Source: Erysipelotrichaceae bacterium (GTDB taxonomy: Bacteria; Bacillota_I; Bacilli_A; RFN20; CAG-826). From it: 64,000 bases of DNA. Every line of letters starts with the position of its first letter. The first letter of the stretch is position 1. A model generated the notes under the pieces. That model was not told the origin of the DNA. It saw only the letters and a program-made list of their open reading frames with translations, and searched no databases. The position numbers were made by a program, and so were the translations under genes. Positions 62,269-64,000 of the stretch are shown here, one piece after another. The stretch covers positions 19,064 to 83,063 of the forward strand of contig SVBE01000005.1 in NCBI GenBank assembly GCA_015059065.1. Direction: 5' to 3'.

Positions 62269-62790
62269 ATGTATAATATTGAAAAGAAACTTGATAGTGA
62301 ACTCATCTATGACGGGAAAGTCATACATGTAAGACGAGATAAAGTTCTTTGTCCAAATGGGAAAGAATCATATCGTGAAATAGTGGACCACCATGGAGGA
62401 GTGGGGGTTCTTGCTTTTCTTGATGGTAAAATCGCATTAGTGAAACAATATCGTTATGCTTATCAAGAAGAATTATATGAAATGCCCGCTGGTAAACTAG
62501 AAAAAGATGAAGACCCTTCTGAAGGTGGAAAAAGAGAACTTGAAGAAGAAGTGGGATATGTCGCTGATAAATTTGAATATCTTGGAAAAATGTATCCTTC
62601 TTGTGGTTATACAAACGAAATAATTTATTTATATAAAGCAGAAAATCTCCGCAAAACCCACACGCATTTAGATGAAGATGAATTTGTAGAAGTATTATGG
62701 TTTAGTTTAGAAGAAATAAAAAAGATGGTTAAGGAAGGACAAATTGTCGATGCTAAAACCATCTGTGCTCTTTATTTACTTGATTCGTAA
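62269..62790 (+). CDS. NUDIX hydrolase, ADP-ribose pyrophosphatase-like
   Basis: The 173-residue protein has a perfect Nudix box G-x5-E-x7-REL-x-EE-x-GY (about residues 75-97, GKLEKDEDPSEGGKRELEEE). The surrounding YREIVDHHGGVGVLAF and KQYRYAYQEELYEMPAGKLE pattern matches the ADP-ribose pyrophosphatase group, which cleaves ADP-ribose to AMP and ribose-5-phosphate using Mg2+. GATAAT (62255-62260) ends 8 bases before the ATG with no ribosome binding site. Its 3' end overlaps the convergent SGNH gene by 19 bases. Confidence 0.9.
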   Translation: MYNIEKKLDSELIYDGKVIHVRRDKVLCPNGKESYREIVDHHGGVGVLAFLDGKIALVKQYRYAYQEELYEMPAGKLEKDEDPSEGGKRELEEEVGYVADKFEYLGKMYPSCGYTNEIIYLYKAENLRKTHTHLDEDEFVEVLWFSLEEIKKMVKEGQIVDAKTICALYLLDS

Positions 62791-63404
62791 TCTTTGATTA
62801 CTTTATATATTTTTTCCGCCAGCAAAAGGTGGCTTTTTTCTGTTAGGTGAATATAGTCACTTCCAGTTTCTAATCCGTTATTATCAACGAACAAACAATT
62901 ATGTTTTTCTGCAATTTTTTGATATTCTTCGTTGAAATATTTGCTTTCGTCAATGACGTCTTTAGATACTTTATCATAACCATCACCAACTACTGATGGG
63001 GCGACGATGATGATTTTTGGAGCATTCTTAATCTTTCCTGCTAATTTCTGTTCAACTTTATAGATGTAGTCTTTTTCAAGCGATTCCGCGCAGTGCTTAG
63101 CAGTATCTTTATGAATGTATTTAAGATCATTACTTCCTAACATAATAAGGATATAGTCGAGAGGAAGAGTGGAGTAGACTGCTCCTCCAAAAGCAAGTTT
63201 TCCGTTACGGTTACCGACTAGTTCTTTTAAATCGTCGCTGCACATCGTCCTTCCTGGTAATCCTTCTTCAATAACTTCATAGTCATTACCTAGTAAGGAA
63301 GCTAAAACGCGTGGGTACCTGATAGAAGCAGGATACCTTTCGGCATCACTGCTAGGGACATAGCCCCAAGTATTTGAATCACCAAAGCATAATATTCTTT
63401 TCAT
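62772..63404 (-). CDS. SGNH/GDSL-family esterase or lipase
   Basis: The 210-residue cytosolic protein has the four SGNH blocks: block I CFGDSNTWG (nucleophile Ser10), block II Gly (EEGLPGRT), block III MLGSNDLK (Asn) and block V DYIHLTEKSH (Asp and His). The family hydrolyses esters, often acetyl groups on sugars; the substrate is unknown. Its ATG overlaps the TGA stop of a broken GNAT gene (TGA within ATATGAAAAG), suggesting that gene was formerly upstream in the operon. It overlaps the convergent NUDIX gene by 19 bases. Confidence 0.88.
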   Translation of the reverse strand: MKRILCFGDSNTWGYVPSSDAERYPASIRYPRVLASLLGNDYEVIEEGLPGRTMCSDDLKELVGNRNGKLAFGGAVYSTLPLDYILIMLGSNDLKYIHKDTAKHCAESLEKDYIYKVEQKLAGKIKNAPKIIIVAPSVVGDGYDKVSKDVIDESKYFNEEYQKIAEKHNCLFVDNNGLETGSDYIHLTEKSHLLLAEKIYKVIKDYESSK

Positions 63405-63517
63405 ATGTTTTTCTCCAATATATTAGGCTCTTTTTCTACGAAACCTTTAGCTTTATAAAAGGGTTTAGATTCATAATATCTTTCATCTCCTGTATGAATA
63501 GATAGTTTGTTGTATCC
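63401..63517 (-). pseudogene. 3' remnant of a GNAT acetyltransferase gene
   Basis: A 38-codon open frame without a start, GYNKLSIHTGDERYYES followed by KPFYKAKGF, ends in the TGA that overlaps the SGNH start. This resembles the C-terminal strand and FYKKLGF element of GNAT acetyltransferases. It is absent from the ORF track. An in-frame stop lies just upstream, so the gene is truncated. Confidence 0.65.
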
Positions 63518-63528
63518 TTTTTACATAG

Positions 63529-63860
63529 CTAGTTAATGTAGTTCACTTTATTAATAAGGTTTATATAGTTTTCGTTTGTTAATAATGATCTGTTCTTATT
63601 TATTATATAACCCTTAAGCAAAAATTCTCTTAATACATTAATTGCCCATTAATCTGACGTGCATTTTTTGCACATGAGGTGCTTTCTTCCAGTTCGCCTT
63701 CTTTAAAAATATTCCTAATGTGTTTTGATACGACAGTTCGATCTCTAGAGAAAAGTTCGGATAGTTGGTCTTTTGTGAGCCAAACTGTTTCTTCTGACGG
63801 AGAAACATTAACCTGTAGTTCAAGACTGTTGTTGGCAAATTTTACAAGTCCATAATTCAT
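63529..63860 (-). pseudogene. RhuM-family gene with internal deletion and frameshift
   Basis: The first frame MNYGLVKFANNSLELQVN, then VWLTKDQLSELFSRDRTVVSKHIRNIF and EGELEESTSCAKNA, is the RhuM/virulence-type N-terminus with its helix-turn-helix. It stops after 76 codons. In another frame the next bases read WAINVLREFLLKGYIINKNR and LINKVNYIN, which is the expected region further along RhuM proteins (FRQWANxVLREFLLKGY). So the gene has lost an internal segment and shifted frame. The track lists only the first piece. Confidence 0.7.
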
Positions 63861-63908
63861 AGTGATAAATTATCGCAAGTATTAAATAATCACAATCTTT
63901 TATAAGTG

Positions 63909-64000
63909 ACCTACTCCCACCATTTAAAGAAGTGGGGGTTTCTCGTTCGATGGCCCTTACGAGCCAAGCATAGGCGAGCTAACTCCGTGGGTCCCACGGT
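63909..64000 (-). mobile_element. Putative IS200/IS605-type terminal hairpins and omega-RNA-like DNA, cut by window end
   Basis: Several folded elements lie together: hairpin ACTCCCAC/GTGGGGGT (63913-63939), CTCGT/ACGAG (63942-63963), and the perfect palindrome CCGTGGG-t-CCCACGG (63985-63999). The pattern TGACCTACTCCCACC with GTGGGGGTTTCTCG resembles the structured right end downstream of tnpB genes in IS200/IS605 elements of gut Bacillota. If so, the element lies mostly beyond base 64000, on the minus strand, with its end near 63909. No transposase is visible in the window. Confidence 0.5.

Overview
The window is AT-rich bacterial DNA, densely packed on both strands, with six tRNA genes that encode their CCA ends, good Shine-Dalgarno sites on many genes, and TGA used as a stop (for example at 8726, 28375 and 51356), so genetic code 11. 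Gene content points to a low-GC Bacillota of the Bacilli/Erysipelotrichia-like neighbourhood, probably a host-associated anaerobe. It includes an RNase J2-type protein, SpoIIIE/FtsK, a heterodimeric ABC exporter, a rubredoxin, an EFR1 flavodoxin-ferredoxin, FeoAAB, LytTR/GHKL two-component genes, Ser-rich lipoproteins and a BspA-type leucine-rich repeat protein. The exact lineage is inference.

Layout. 1-5853: 3' part of a giant BspA-like LRR protein. 6-14 kb: a membrane-linked XRE regulator, tRNA-Thr/Val/Gly/Arg, a convergent EFR1/epimerase pair, two tandem Pr6Pr-like membrane proteins, a YunG-like protein, a tyrosine phosphatase, and an AAA/DUF4143 ATPase behind three 23-bp-spaced promoter repeats. 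14.8-23.5 kb: a membrane protein of unknown role, a heterodimeric ABC exporter, an M24 peptidase and a lipase-like lipoprotein. 23.6-33.6 kb: GH2 beta-galactosidase, rubredoxin, then metal genes: CDF transporter, SmtB-type ArsR regulator with Zn/Cd P-type ATPase, and feoA-feoA-feoB with a Cys-rich partner. 33.6-52.9 kb: alpha-amylase lipoprotein, PNPase, a GlpA-like/FAD oxidoreductase/DUF1667 trio, RNase J2-type protein, FtsK, type I pullulanase, an RNA m5C methyltransferase, and a rarA-dtd-mnmA operon. 53-62 kb, mostly minus strand: small membrane proteins, an XRE/zinc-ribbon regulator, tRNA-Met and tRNA-Ala, a formate/nitrite-type channel, a LytTR/GHKL two-component pair, two lipoproteins (one a GH78 rhamnosidase-like enzyme). 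62-64 kb: NUDIX and SGNH hydrolases, then decayed genes (response-regulator, GNAT and RhuM remnants) and, at the edge, folded DNA resembling an IS200/IS605 end with a possible omega-RNA.

How it fits together. Carbohydrate use is a theme: exported alpha-amylase, pullulanase, beta-galactosidase and rhamnosidase. Metal homeostasis is the second theme, and each metal operon carries a visible operator-like sequence. RNA metabolism (PNPase, RNase J2 type, tRNA and rRNA modification) makes up most of the housekeeping content.

Two genome-wide habits are visible. Many genes have a TATAAT-like -10 box only 6-11 bases upstream of the ATG and no ribosome binding site, so they are probably leaderless. 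Compact GC-hairpin/T-tract terminators often sit directly against the next promoter. No CRISPR array, prophage or complete transposon is present.
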